Positions 36,550-46,920 of a DNA stretch of 64,000 bases are shown here, one piece after another. The notes under the pieces were generated by a model. The model was not told where the DNA came from. It worked only from the letters and a program-made list of their open reading frames with translations, and did not search any database. The DNA lies in assembly GCA_003586115.2 (NCBI GenBank), contig QVOM02000025.1, positions 50,567,479 through 50,631,478 on the forward strand, given 5' to 3'. Numbering within the stretch: position 1 is the first letter of the stretch; the number at the start of each line of letters is the position of its first letter. This stretch comes from Salvator merianae. Its lineage: Eukaryota > Chordata > Lepidosauria > Squamata > Teiidae. Position numbers and translations under genes: made by a program.

Positions 36550-36810
36550 TTACTGAATAAAAAAAATGAATTCTTAAGTATTCTTGTGCCACAATTTAAC
36601 GTAATAGAACAATCTTAACTATATCTACTCGTGGTTTCCATTGTGCTCAATGTCACTTACTAGGTTAGGTTTGGATTGCAGCACTGTAATTCTAACCACA
36701 CTTCATCAGGAATAAACATGTGGTTTGTTTCAAACTGCTGTTCAACAGGATCAAAGCATGATAAAGAGTCCAGCAGCTGTCATGTGCTTCACCTAGCAAG
36801 CCCAGTCTCT

Positions 36811-37080
36811 TTTATTTATTTTATTTGTAGAATTTATATCCTGTCCATCACTTCCCAGGGTGGGTCACAACAACAACAACAACAACAACAAAGATAATCC
36901 TCCCTCCCTCCCTCCCTCCATCCCCCTGGCAGGACAAAATTCAGTAGTAGCTAGACCTTAAAGGCCTGGGTAAAGAGGTATGTTTTAACCAAGCACCAAA
37001 AAGCATGTAGATGCCGGAGGAAGGCTATTCCAGAGTATGGGGAATACTACAGAAAAGAGCCTCTTGTATGTCCTTACTCC
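36811..37080 (-). mobile_element. L2-like LINE C-terminus and 3' tail
   Basis: The minus-strand reading LVKTYLFTQAFKV (about 36998-36958) matches the ALKTYLFRQAF block. The tail CCTGGGAAGTGATGGACAGG, then ATATAAATTCTACAAATAAA, follows at the 3' end. (CAA)n at 36867-36891 and (CCCT)n at 36899-36921 have grown between them. Confidence 0.65.
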
Positions 37081-37969
37081 TTGTACCTCTGATTCAGTCT
37101 TTGGAACCTGTGGTAATTAGGGAGCAGATGAATGTTGTGGAACTTATCTGCTCAATGCACCATGCAGATATTGCCATTACTTCCATATCTATGGGTGGAA
37201 GAGCATCATTCTTGTGCATGACATTATGGTGTGCCACCTTTTTTCAGTGTTGGGAAAACACTGCATATATACCAGCACAAGTGAAAATCAACAGCTAAAA
37301 GACTATGGTCTAAAAAAATGCATTTTTACAAATAACTGCTTACTTTCATGTCCTGCTTATAATATTACCACTTCCTAGGCAAAGAACAAAAAAAATCATT
37401 GAAGCATTATTTCAACTGAATAAACTTTAGAGTTATGTACTATTCAATTTTCTGTTTTTGTAGATTCAATATGTAGAGATTTTCCATATTTAAATAAATA
37501 CATTTTTGCTTGTTCACACATAAATCAAATCTATACAAGTGCAGCAATGATTGAATGTGCTCCATTCAGCTGAACTGATCCTCTCAAATGATCTATTAGA
37601 CTGTCAATGAATAAACTGAAGGCTCTTCAAAGTCTGAAGAACTTACTTATTTTAATTAAAATTGGTTTAAAGGCCTCACACAGGTCATCTGCTACTGCAG
37701 TGACTGTCACTCAAAAACAAAGTATCCAAAACAGTTTTCAATCTAAGCAATTAGTCAGAAACATTCCAACATACTCAAAGTGCCCAGATGTAGAATAGAA
37801 ACTAAAAACGCTATTAGCCAGGCCAGGCCAAACTAGGATTCTGGAAACTAAACTAAAATATTTTTTCAATTATTACCATTAAATAGTTGCATCCATCTCC
37901 AGGTTGCTACTGCACTCATCTCTGGATTATTAAGAGAAAAGAACTGTGTATATTGGTTTTATGAAAAAA
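37081..37969. other. Unassigned DNA, no gene seen
   Basis: AT-rich. No gene and no defined repeat ends. Confidence 0.4.
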
Positions 37970-40110
37970 AGCTCTCCCAGTTGCTGAACTTTAAAAACAA
38001 AAAGGACCTTTTGACTCAGGTTTTAAAAACATAAAACCACCCATGAAAACAATGTAAAACAGTGTAAAAAGTCTCTGGGCAAAACATTATTTAAAAACAA
38101 ATTGAACTTTTATTAAAAAATACGAAGAAAAAGCTTAAAAATCAATGAAACAGCACATTTGAGAGATCACAGCTGATTCAGAGCTGTCAAAGCATAAAAA
38201 AAATGAATACAGAAGGACTGTACCAAAAGGCTTCCCCAGTTAGATGTCTCACTGCTACAAAGCAAACTTTGACAGTGGTACAGAGTTTTTTGAAACACTA
38301 TTTTAATTAATTAAAAGTCATATAAGGATGTTTGACAGCATTGAAATAAAGCTATAGAAAAGGTAATTGAGAATAAAACTGAGTTCTAATAGCTAAGTAA
38401 AGACTCTAAACATAACAGAAAGTTTCACACAGATATCTTTCTCACCCTCTAGGTGCACTGCAGGTAAAGTATCTGCCCTAGGACAACTCCAAGTTTTGGT
38501 TATAGTTAAAATATAGCAAAATAAAGATAAATGATTGCAAAATTCAACACAAACATGCACAGTTTCTTTAAGGTTTCAAAGTTTAAGCAAAAGAGACTAT
38601 TTTACAAGGCAAGCAGCTTTCTCAGTACAGCAAAGTTTGCAGCTGAACACGGTGGCAAATTTAAAATGCAGCTGAAAGACCGTCACTGACTTGCGGTGTG
38701 GGGCTTCATTCTAATGATGCGTATCTTGCACTGGAGTCAAGAGTGGAAATAAAAATGTACCGAGTGCTACCCAGTAGGGATGTGCACGAAAGGAATTTTC
38801 TCTGTTCGTTTCGCAATGCATCGAAGCTTTGTTGCTTCGTTTTCGCACGAAAACGGAAGTCGCGAAAATGGCGATTTTCGTTTTCGCAGCGAAAATTTTC
38901 GTGAAAAAACCGGAAGTGCAAAATCAATGAAATAAGTAGCGAAAAACAAACGCCGCATATCCCCCTGCCCTGTCCCTTCTATATTTGACCGTCCACGTTG
39001 CTAATTTAAGGAGTTGCTTCATTAAAGGTAAAAATTGCACGGAGCTTACTTTTTACCAGCAGCCGGTTAGTAGCAGGATTCAAAGCAACGAAGGAACGTT
39101 TGGGGTTCCTCACTGCAGATCGAAAGCAAGCAAAAGCAAGCGAAGGAATTTTTTTCGCTTTGATTTTTCATCATTTTTGATGCCTTTTTGACGCACATGT
39201 CTGTGCGCGCATGCGCGCTAACTTCTGTCCCTTTAACTTATCGGCGCGACTCGTCGCTGTCTGCTGTCCGTGCCGATCGTTTGGGGCACAGAAATTATTA
39301 CCTCACCTATGAGGCGGGCAGGCTTAGTCAGCGACAAGCGAAGCAATTGCCTTCAGCTCAGCACGTAATTTAGAAGACTGGCGGCAGCTGCAGGATGAAA
39401 TAACTCCCTACTTCCGAGCAGCAGCGAAATGACGCCTCGTCTTGCCCTCCCTCCCTACTTCCGAGCAGCAGCAAAATGACACCTTGTCTTGCCCTCCATT
39501 TCAAAAAGCAGAACTATATACCACCATCAAAGACGTTTTATTAACTCCTAGCCATCTGAGTTTCTCCTCCTCATGCGGTGCGATCGCTGCGAGGCAGGCG
39601 AAGAGTTAAAAAAATACCGTCTTTCCTAATGTGATGCATTACAATTTCCACCTCTAGAGGCAGAGACTTGATGCTATGAAGCTACCGAGCTTCGTTGCAT
39701 CGCAGTTTTCGCAGCAAAAAGAGACAAAAAATAGCCATTCGCGGTGAGTGGCGAAGGTCAGGAAAACTGACGAAAATCGCCACGACTTTCGCTATTCGCT
39801 TTCACGATAGAGAGGGCACTTCGCATTTGATGCGAATGTTGCGAAGCAACAAAATTCGTACGAAATTTCGTTGCTTCGAAATTTCGTGCACATCCCTACT
39901 ACCCAGGGATTCCTTTTATCCTAAATTGAACAAAAGAACCCATAATGTCTACTTCGCAGGCTGGCCACAGAAATTATCAAACCAATTAACCTAACCATAG
40001 AAAAAGCTGGGGGGCAGGGGAAGAGTGTATCTGATGTTTGGCAGATTTTCTACAGCTTTTGGCATCCCTGTTATCTGGGACCTCCTAGAAGGCAAGGCTA
40101 AATGTGACCT
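37970..40110 (-). mobile_element. Possible LTR-like block interrupted by a hAT element
   Basis: On the minus strand, a long U3-like stretch leads to TTTTTTAATAAAAGTTCAA (about 38122-38104), a polyadenylation-type signal. Its neighbourhood resembles CTGTTTTTAATAAAGC in the better-supported block at 48349. No partner LTR, TG/CA ends or target duplication were identified. A family 1 hAT (38775-39898) sits inside it. Confidence 0.28.
38775..39898 (+). mobile_element. Non-autonomous hAT element, family 1, copy 2 (1124 bp)
   Basis: It has the same TAGGGATGTGCACGAA termini as copy 1, with an exact 8-bp duplication CTACCCAG (38767-38774 and 39899-39906). It is near-identical to copy 1 across its length, including the duplicated CCTACTTCCGAGCAGCAGC block. 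Many differences are CpG-to-TpG or CpA changes. Confidence 0.92.
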
Positions 40111-40957
40111 AATAAATTTCTATGGAACTCTAAAAATGAAACCAAAATTGTTTTAGGGTAATGTGAAAAAAAACATGCATGATTACTGTAAATATAAGTG
40201 ACTTTTGCAACCAGATGCATACATGTCTGGGAGCTGTTGCTCTTTTGAGGGCTGTTAATGCTTTACCGATTGTACTTAATTACTATTTTTCAAACCAGAA
40301 AATGGTTTGCATAGCAGAATGAACTGCTTCCAAATGGTCATCCATTAACTCGAATCTTGATCCATTGAATTTGCCCAATATCCTTGATAGTTGCATTTCA
40401 GAAGAACACATTCTTGTATCCTTGTAATTGTTCTTATTCCAAGGCTCAGGAACATCTTTGAATTTCTGATAAGTTTTAATAAAGAGTGATACTAAACTTT
40501 AGTCAGATGTAAGCTTCATGTATTTTTGTATAACTTAGAAGGTACCTTTTCAAATCTGATTATCTAGCCTTTTAGTTAATGACTGTCAGTTGTTATCTCA
40601 TTTTCTCATTGCAAGTAACGGGAATTTGTAGGCCACAGGAAAGAGGTAGGAGTAAAGAAGAAAAACCTACTTGCAGTTTAAAATGAGAGTTTTGGTTCCC
40701 CTAAACAAAACTGAGTAAATCTGGTATAGAAATGTCATGCTGATACAGTCCATTCCTATGCTTGCAACTTATTTAATTCAGTCCGCCTGTCCACAGGCCT
40801 TTGTCAAAAGTAAGTTTCCAGTCTTTTGCTTAATTATACTATACCTTTTCATAATTCATATTCTGAGAACATCTCTTAACAGGATTTAGGGAAAAAAATC
40901 TTGCAATGAAGCTGTAGCTGTGCCTATTATGGCCAGAGGGATTTCTGTTATTAGACA
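40111..40957. other. Unassigned DNA, no gene seen
   Basis: No repeat or gene recognised. The stretch 40180-40300 looks low in repeats. Confidence 0.4.
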
Positions 40958-41145
40958 AATTAGTTGTTGGGTACCACTGAGTTGTGACTGACTCCTGGTT
41001 TACTGCATGGACACCTATATGCTGTTTTCTTGGCAGAGATACAGAAGTTTGCCTTTGTCTACCTCTGGGAAGAGGCTGGGAACTGATTCAATGATCCTCT
41101 GCTTTCCAGGCAGTTTGCTCTACCATTGAGCTATGGTCAATCCAA
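40958..41145 (-). mobile_element. tRNA-derived SINE with a BovB-like tail
   Basis: The reverse complement begins ACCATAGCTCAATGGTAGAG, a polymerase III box A of tRNA type. CATTGAATCAGTTCCC follows as a degenerate box B. The 3' part GCCAAGAAAACAGCATATAG and GTCAGTCACAACTCAGTGG, ending ACAACTAAT, resembles the RTE/BovB 3' end. This is the architecture of squamate SINEs mobilised by a BovB-type LINE. The box B mutations suggest an old copy. Confidence 0.75.
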
Positions 41146-41322
41146 AGGTCTCAGGATGGGTCACAACAAAATAGGGACCTTACACTGGGCAGAGGCTTCA
41201 TACTAACTTGCCTGAGCAGAGCAGGAAAACCAGATCCACTAAATGGATTTTTGGGTTTTCCATTTTGACAATAGGATTGATCCATTGACATGATTTTTAC
41301 AAAGAACATAAATTCTACTATT

Positions 41323-41531
41323 GCTAATCACATCTGCAGAGGGTTTCAGGTATGGGTCAAGTAGTACCTTATTAAGTTTAGAACCTTCCCTGACTGCTTG
41401 ATCTTGGTGCACATTTAATCAGTTCTGCTGCTGCTGATTACATCTTCAACAGGATTCAGGTATGTATCACATAGACCCTTAGTGAACCTAGAACCCTCTC
41501 TGACTGCATGATATTGATGCGCATTCAATCA
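41323..41531. repeat. Diverged tandem duplication, period about 111 bp
   Basis: Unit 1 (from CTAATCACATCTGCAGAGGG) and unit 2 (from CTGATTACATCTTCAACAGG) align throughout. Both include TTCAGGTATG, TAGAACC, TCTGACTGC or CCTGACTGC, and a final CATT(T/C)AATCA. Divergence suggests an old duplication. Confidence 0.85.
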
Positions 41532-42780
41532 TGGCATAGAGATCGTTGTATCTCACATGGTATGGATAAGAAATAGCAACTTAATACATTTGAATGGAAA
41601 TCATGTGTTGATGTCTGAGTGGATTGAATTTTTAGTAGTTTCAAGGAGGGAAATTTTGAACAAGGTCTGATCCTGAAATTTTGGTTTTTGCACATCCCTT
41701 GTGCTAAATATGTTTAAGAACTCTAGCATTATTCTTCTCTTTCTGCCATCACTTTCTCCACTACTTCCAAAATCAGAGTTTATGGAGCTTCACTAAGGAT
41801 TAACTATGCTGTGTCTCATAGTTAACCTGATGGCTGATATTTGATAGTGAAGTGGCTACTTGTTTTTGTTTCACGTTCATTTTAGTCCACAGTATCTCTT
41901 TAGATTCATCACTGTAAAATCTTCTACCAAAAATATTTCAGTTTCTGAACTAAATATTTCTTTTCCTCTCCTGAGCATTTTCATATTTACTGGCATATAT
42001 AATTTATTGGCAAACATGCTGTAAATAAACAGATTTAAACTAAGACATTAAACTAATTGTTAAGGCTAACTTTAATTATTTGGCATAAAGTACTTTGTTT
42101 AAAGCCTCTATTCTTTCACTTCAATGATACATGGTTTGAAATGTATAAATGATAGTCTTTTTTCTTCTTATAATTGCAACATTAATTACAAATGACAGCT
42201 AGAGTTTTAAATAACAGTATACATCATATTTTAGGTACACTGAGATCATCCTTATAAGATGTGACTAATTTTACAAATGCAGAAAATGACTTTCTTTTTC
42301 TCCAAACAGCAATCAAATACATCGCATACACCTAGAACACAATGCTTCTCCATTTAGCTGTCAAAATACCATCTTCCAATGCATGGAAGTGTATTATTTT
42401 TCTGCTTTTACTTGAAGAATAAAAATGTGATCTAGGCAAAAAAGTGCCTTGAAAATGAAAAACAGGTAATACTGAACAACTAGCATCACACATGAACCAT
42501 AGAAACAAGTATGGGGATATAACAAATAGAAACTGGAAGCTGAGATATAGAAAGAGGAAGCAAAGATTCAAGCCCTTCAGATTTCATATACATCATTTTC
42601 TGAGCATTTAAAACCAAAGAATATAATAAATGCCTTTCCAGATCAGAACAATGGCCCATTTAATGCAGCAGCATGTTGTCATAGCAGCAGGTCTATCATG
42701 TATAGGCCTCCACAAGCAAGATATTAGCCAACAGTGTCTTGCTCAGAGTTGGCCTTTAAAGCCATGCTGGAGGTAGTTAC
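41532..42780. other. Unassigned DNA, no gene seen
   Basis: TTTTTGCACATCCCT at 41683-41697 could be the right end of another hAT-like element, but no left end was found. The remainder is AT-rich without features. Confidence 0.35.
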
Positions 42781-43116
42781 TAGAGATATGTTCAAACCAA
42801 AATTTAGTGGTCTAGTTCGAATCAAAATGAACTACTCTTGGTTTGCATTCAGTTTAAACCTTTTTTGAACTACCCTGGGTTCAGTTCTGTTGAACCATGA
42901 AGACCACTGTGAACCACTCTTGGCTCACTGTGGTTCATTGGTTCATTAGAATACCCTTTAATTTGATTTGACTGCTGCTGCTGGTGGTGCTGGTGCTGGT
43001 GGTGATGTTGATGATGATGATTTGAAGTGCACGGTAGTTTGGTTTGCATGTGAATCATACAAAACCCACAATTCCCTGTGAACTGGGAATGAATTGAACA
43101 AACTTGTCACATCTCT
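42781..43116 (+). mobile_element. hAT-like MITE, family 3, with trinucleotide expansion
   Basis: The left end TAGAGATATGTTCAAACC and right end CTTGTCACATCTCT match the family. The left flank GTAGTTAC and right flank GTTAC fit an 8-bp duplication if four bases (AGTA) were lost at the right junction. An imperfect CTG/GGT/GAT run at 42970-43021 lies within it. Confidence 0.6.
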
Positions 43117-43263
43117 GTTACACTATAAAGTTCTGTCCACCATGATTTATCCCACACTATTTTGAAGCTGGTCACCATCAACATACCTCATGACAGTGAT
43201 TTCCATAACAAATGCTGTTTAAAGGAAAGCTTCCTTTTGTCCACTTTCATTGTATGAACTCTA

Positions 43264-43326
43264 TTTTGCAAAAAGTATTTTTTTGCAAAAAGTACTTTTT
43301 TTTTGCAAAAAGTATTTTGCAAAAAG
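43264..43326. repeat. Tandem TTGCAAAAAGTA(T/C)TTT units
   Basis: Four head-to-tail copies of TTTGCAAAAAG with spacers of T runs of different length. Confidence 0.9.
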
Positions 43327-43788
43327 GTAGAAAGAACTTTTCTTCAACTAGTTTTTTTCATATTAGGGATAACTGTATACATCTCTATTATGTTTTTTTC
43401 TCCTACCTGTTTTCTGAACTAAAAAGCCCCCAGTTCTGTTTTTATTTTAATTGCCTTGTTTTGGATTTTTTTGAGGTGTGCTAACTAAAATTGTACAATA
43501 CTGCATTTCAACTGTGGACACACAATCAATTTGAAAAGAGATTATAAAACTGTTTTGTTACCCATACCATATTTTATAATCTCTAACTTTTTTTTGTCTT
43601 TTTTATGTCCAGGTCACAGTGGGTCACAAGTTTAATTAAACTATCTCTTTTCTGATATACACAGCCATATGTACCCATTGGTACATATATGTGGTTAGCT
43701 TTTTTTCCCCCTTCAATATGCATCTCTTTATACTTGCTCACATCTATTTTGATGTCTAATCCCCCAGTGTTCAGAAATAATTTCAGAG

Positions 43789-45220
43789 TAGGGATGTGCA
43801 CGAAGGCACTTTTCCCTTTTCGCTTCGCAGGACTGCGAAGCTCCTAGGCTTCGTTTTCGTGCGAAAAAATACGCACGAAAATGAAGCCCTTCGTTTTCGC
43901 GGCGAAAATCTTCGCCGCGAACGGAAGCAGATAAATCAAGGCAAAGGGAAAACCTTTGCCTTAATTTCTCTGCTTCGGATGGCGCTCGCCTCTCTCTCAT
44001 TCCCCCCCCCAGTCTGTCAGTCTGATGACAGACTGGGGGGGGGGATGAGAGAGAGGCGAGCGCCATCTGAAGCAGAGAAATCAAGGCGAAAAGGTCTTCT
44101 GTTCGCCTTGATTTATCTGCTTCCGATGGCGCAGCGCTCTCTCTCACTCCCGCCGCAGTCTGTCAGTCTGATGACAGACTGGGGGGGGGGATGAGAGAGA
44201 GGCGAGCGCCATCTGAAGCAGAGAAATCAAGGCGAAAAGGTCTTCTGTTCGCCTTGATTTATCTGCTTCCGATGGCGCAGCGCGCTCTCTCACTCCCGCC
44301 GCAGTCTGTCAGTCTGATGACAGACTGGGGGGGGGATGAGAGAGAGGCGAGCGCCATCTGAAGCAGAGAAATCAAGGCGAAAAGGTCTTCTGTTCGCCTT
44401 GCTTTATCTGCTTCCGATGGCGCAGCGCGCTCTCTCACTCCCGCCGCAGTCTGTCAGTCTGATGACAGACTGGGGGGGGGGATGAGAGAGAGGCGAGCGC
44501 CATCTGAAGCAGAGAAATCAAGGCGAAAAGGTCTTCCGTTCGCCTTGATTTATCTGCTTCCGATGGCGCAGCGCGCTCTCTCACTCCCGCCGCAGTCTGT
44601 CAGTCTGATGACAGACTGGGGGGGGGGATGAGAGAGAGGCGAGCGCCATCTGAAGCAGAGAAATCAAGGCGAAAAGGTCTTCCGTTCGCCTTGATTTATC
44701 TGCTTCCGATGGCGCAGCGCGCTCTCTCACTCCCGCCGCAGTCTGTCAGTCTGATGACAGACTGGGGGGGGGGATGAGAGAGAGGCGAGCGCCATCTGAA
44801 GCAGAGAAATCAAGGCGAAAAGGTCTTCCATTCGCCTTGATTTATCTGCTTCCGATGTCTGCTGGCTGCCTCATTCACCCTAGGCTGTCAGCGCTCGCGC
44901 TGACAGCCTAGGGGGGGTGAGTCAGTGAGGGGAAGAGAAGGAAAATCAACGGGTAGGGAATCCCTCCCTTCCGTTGAATTTTCTGCACTTCCACTCGCTG
45001 CTGGCTGGCTGATTCACCCTAGGCTGTCAGCGCCAGCGCTGACAGCCTAGAGAGGTGAGACTTTGGCAAATTGCGAAGGTCCCGAAATACTTCGAAAAAT
45101 TGAGGGACCTTCGCAATTCGCATTCGTGATTTCTGGTGCCCTTCGCATTCAATGCGAAGGTCACGGAATCACGAAATTCGATCGAAAATCGAATGCCACG
45201 AAGCTTCGTGCACACCCCTA
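43789..45220 (+). mobile_element. hAT element, family 2, copy B (1432 bp), with a 146-bp hairpin array
   Basis: The ends are TAGGGATGTGCACGAAGG and CACACCCCTA, with an exact 8-bp duplication TTTCAGAG (43781-43788 and 45221-45228). The outer 130 bp or so at each end match copies A and C. The middle carries a tandem array (about 43919-44857) not found in the other copies. It is followed by older hairpins around CTAGGCTGTCAGCG. It has no coding capacity. Confidence 0.92.
43919..44857. repeat. Tandem array of 146-bp units, each a long hairpin
   Basis: CAGTCTGTCAGTCTGATGAC occurs six times, at 44010, 44156, 44302, 44447, 44593 and 44739 (spacing 145-146). Each unit contains inverted arms of about 48 bp (GGGATGAGAGAGAGGCGAGC through AATCAAGGCGAA, then the near-complement from TTCGCCTTGATTTATCTGC to CTCTCTCACTCCC) around an AAGGTCTTCTG loop. 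A second 10-bp hairpin is CAGTCTGTCA/TGACAGACTG. Units differ at only a few bases, indicating recent amplification. Confidence 0.93.
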
Positions 45221-45493
45221 TTTCAGAGCTTTTTAAAGTTACTCATTTTTCCCAATCATCACAATTTGGTGTAATCAGTGAACTCAGCTTCTTCATTGCT
45301 TACTCTGCCCTATATATCATTTAGGAATGTGTTTAAAAGCACAAGTCCTAATACAAGATCAAGGAACCTAATTTGTTAAATCCACTGTAACAACTATCCA
45401 TTTACTCCTACTCTTTATATACTGATCTTTAAGCATTAATTTAACCATAAGAAGACTTGTCTTTCTATACCACTGCTGCTGATCTTACTGAAG

Positions 45494-45868
45494 AGTCTTT
45501 GGTAGGATCTGCACAGGAACTTAAGGTCACTGTGGGGTTGCTGAAGATACGTGCTGACCACATATCTTACAGGCAAAGTACCATCCTAGGGCACAGGACT
45601 TGGATCTCCTGCACCCCGGGAGCACTCACAGTGCCCTCAGTATTCTATAGAGCACTTTACAGGTAAACCATTGTGTAGAACTCTGAACATGTTCCACAGT
45701 GGTGCACCAAACTGCACTGTCTGGATCCACTTGATCTGATGTGGTCTCCTTCAGCAAGCTCAACCAAATGGCCAACTTTCCACTGTTGCAAGCAATAAGA
45801 ACATAAAAGCTTGCTTTCTGAACAGCCTTTATTTAGAGAACACGTTCTGCCCTTGTGTAGAACCTGCT
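45494..45868 (+). mobile_element. MITE-like element (GGTAGGATCTGCACAGG family)
   Basis: The left end GTAGGATCTGCACAGG and right end CTTGTGTAGAACCTGCTAG are roughly inverted. CTTTG occurs at both junctions. The start aligns with 3329. The class is uncertain. Confidence 0.4.
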
Positions 45869-46067
45869 AGCTTTGATCATTTCTACACCTTTCTGTAGCA
45901 TGGTAAATCACAGTGGAGAGCCCTTTTTTGGTCTGGAGAGGCCCTGCCCCCTTCTAGCATGCTGTGTCTGCATTGAATGTGACATAGTGCAGTCTAGGAG
46001 GCCCAAAATGGCTGCCTGGACCAGGAAAGTGATGAACCTGTTTAAACAGGTCCACTGCTGTCTCCTT

Positions 46068-46251
46068 GGACCTTTCTGCACTTGGCTTTTTTCTTGACTA
46101 TATCCCAGAATCGGGACCTGCTATCCACACAATAGAGCAGATTATAGCAGGCCCCGGGGGGGGGGGGACTCCCATAGTTCATAGTAGCACGCAGATGGCA
46201 GACCTCTATTCCAAGATATAATCTGGAAGAAGGTCAAGTGCAGAAAGGCCC
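46068..46251. mobile_element. Palindromic MITE-like element with CTT duplication
   Basis: It starts GGACCTTTCTGCACTTGGC and ends GTCAAGTGCAGAAAGGCCC. CTT lies on both sides (46065-46067 and 46252-46254), suggesting a 3-bp target duplication. The arms contain TATATCCCAGAATCGGGACC and its counterpart. A poly(G) run at 46156-46167 is near the centre. Confidence 0.7.
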
Positions 46252-46917
46252 CTTGTGAATAAAACTGGCCCAGGGAAGCATGAGGAAGGGTGGATACCTC
46301 CATGGGTTGCTTTAACAGGGGCAACAATTTCAGTGATGCTCAAAATTGTGCTGTCAAAATTACTCCCCCTAGGCCTCTGGGTCTAGGAACATTAGTTCCT
46401 GGCTGTCAGAGACCTCACAGTAGGGTTCAAAGCTAAATCAATCTTTGGACTGGCACAGTGAGACAGAATGGTGTGGGGCAGGGTCAAAAGTGGTAGTGCA
46501 GGGTCATGGGCAGCAGCATGGGATGGCAGGGAGATGGGGTGGAAGGGGTGGCAGACTTTGGGCATTGCACAGCATAGGTTCTATCCCAGAATAGGGAATC
46601 CAAGTGTGAACAGCCTTTTTCTGGGACAGCAGGACTGTTCCAGGGAACAGTTCCTGTAAGAGCTGTCCCAACTGGAATGTTCCAACTACCACAAGTGCAG
46701 AAATGGCCTCCAACATTTTTTTTCTGAAAGTCCCCTCAAAATCTCCTAAAATCTATGTAAGCAAAACATATACCTGCAGAAATTATATTGTCTGTTCTTG
46801 AGTAAGGTCTATGAATTTTGGTAACTTCATCTTTAATAGTGCTATTCTACTCTGAAATAGTAATGGAGCTGCTAGACCTACAATTTCTCAGTGCTTCTTT
46901 GCAGCCATGTCTGAAAA
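46252..46917. other. Unassigned DNA, possible outer MITE
   Basis: ACAAGTGCAGAAATGGCC (46690-46707) is another copy of the palindrome-family terminus. The 46068 palindrome may therefore be part of a larger element to 46707. Otherwise nothing assignable. Confidence 0.3.
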
Positions 46918-46920
46918 TAA

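Noticed and set aside
40958..41145. Possible tRNA gene on the minus strand
   Set aside because: Only the box A half is tRNA-like. Box B is degenerate, the acceptor stem does not close, and a LINE-like tail follows, so it is a SINE.
41683..41697. TTTTTGCACATCCCT as the right end of another hAT element
   Set aside because: No left terminus and no 8-bp duplication could be found, so it was not annotated as an element.
43728..44194. Overlapping frames of 132-139 codons on both strands
   Set aside because: They arise from the hairpin array and its symmetric sequence, not from coding selection.
43919..44857. Regularly spaced repeats that superficially resemble a CRISPR array
   Set aside because: The 146-bp unit is continuous tandem DNA with no unique spacers, lies within a hAT element, and the genome is clearly vertebrate.
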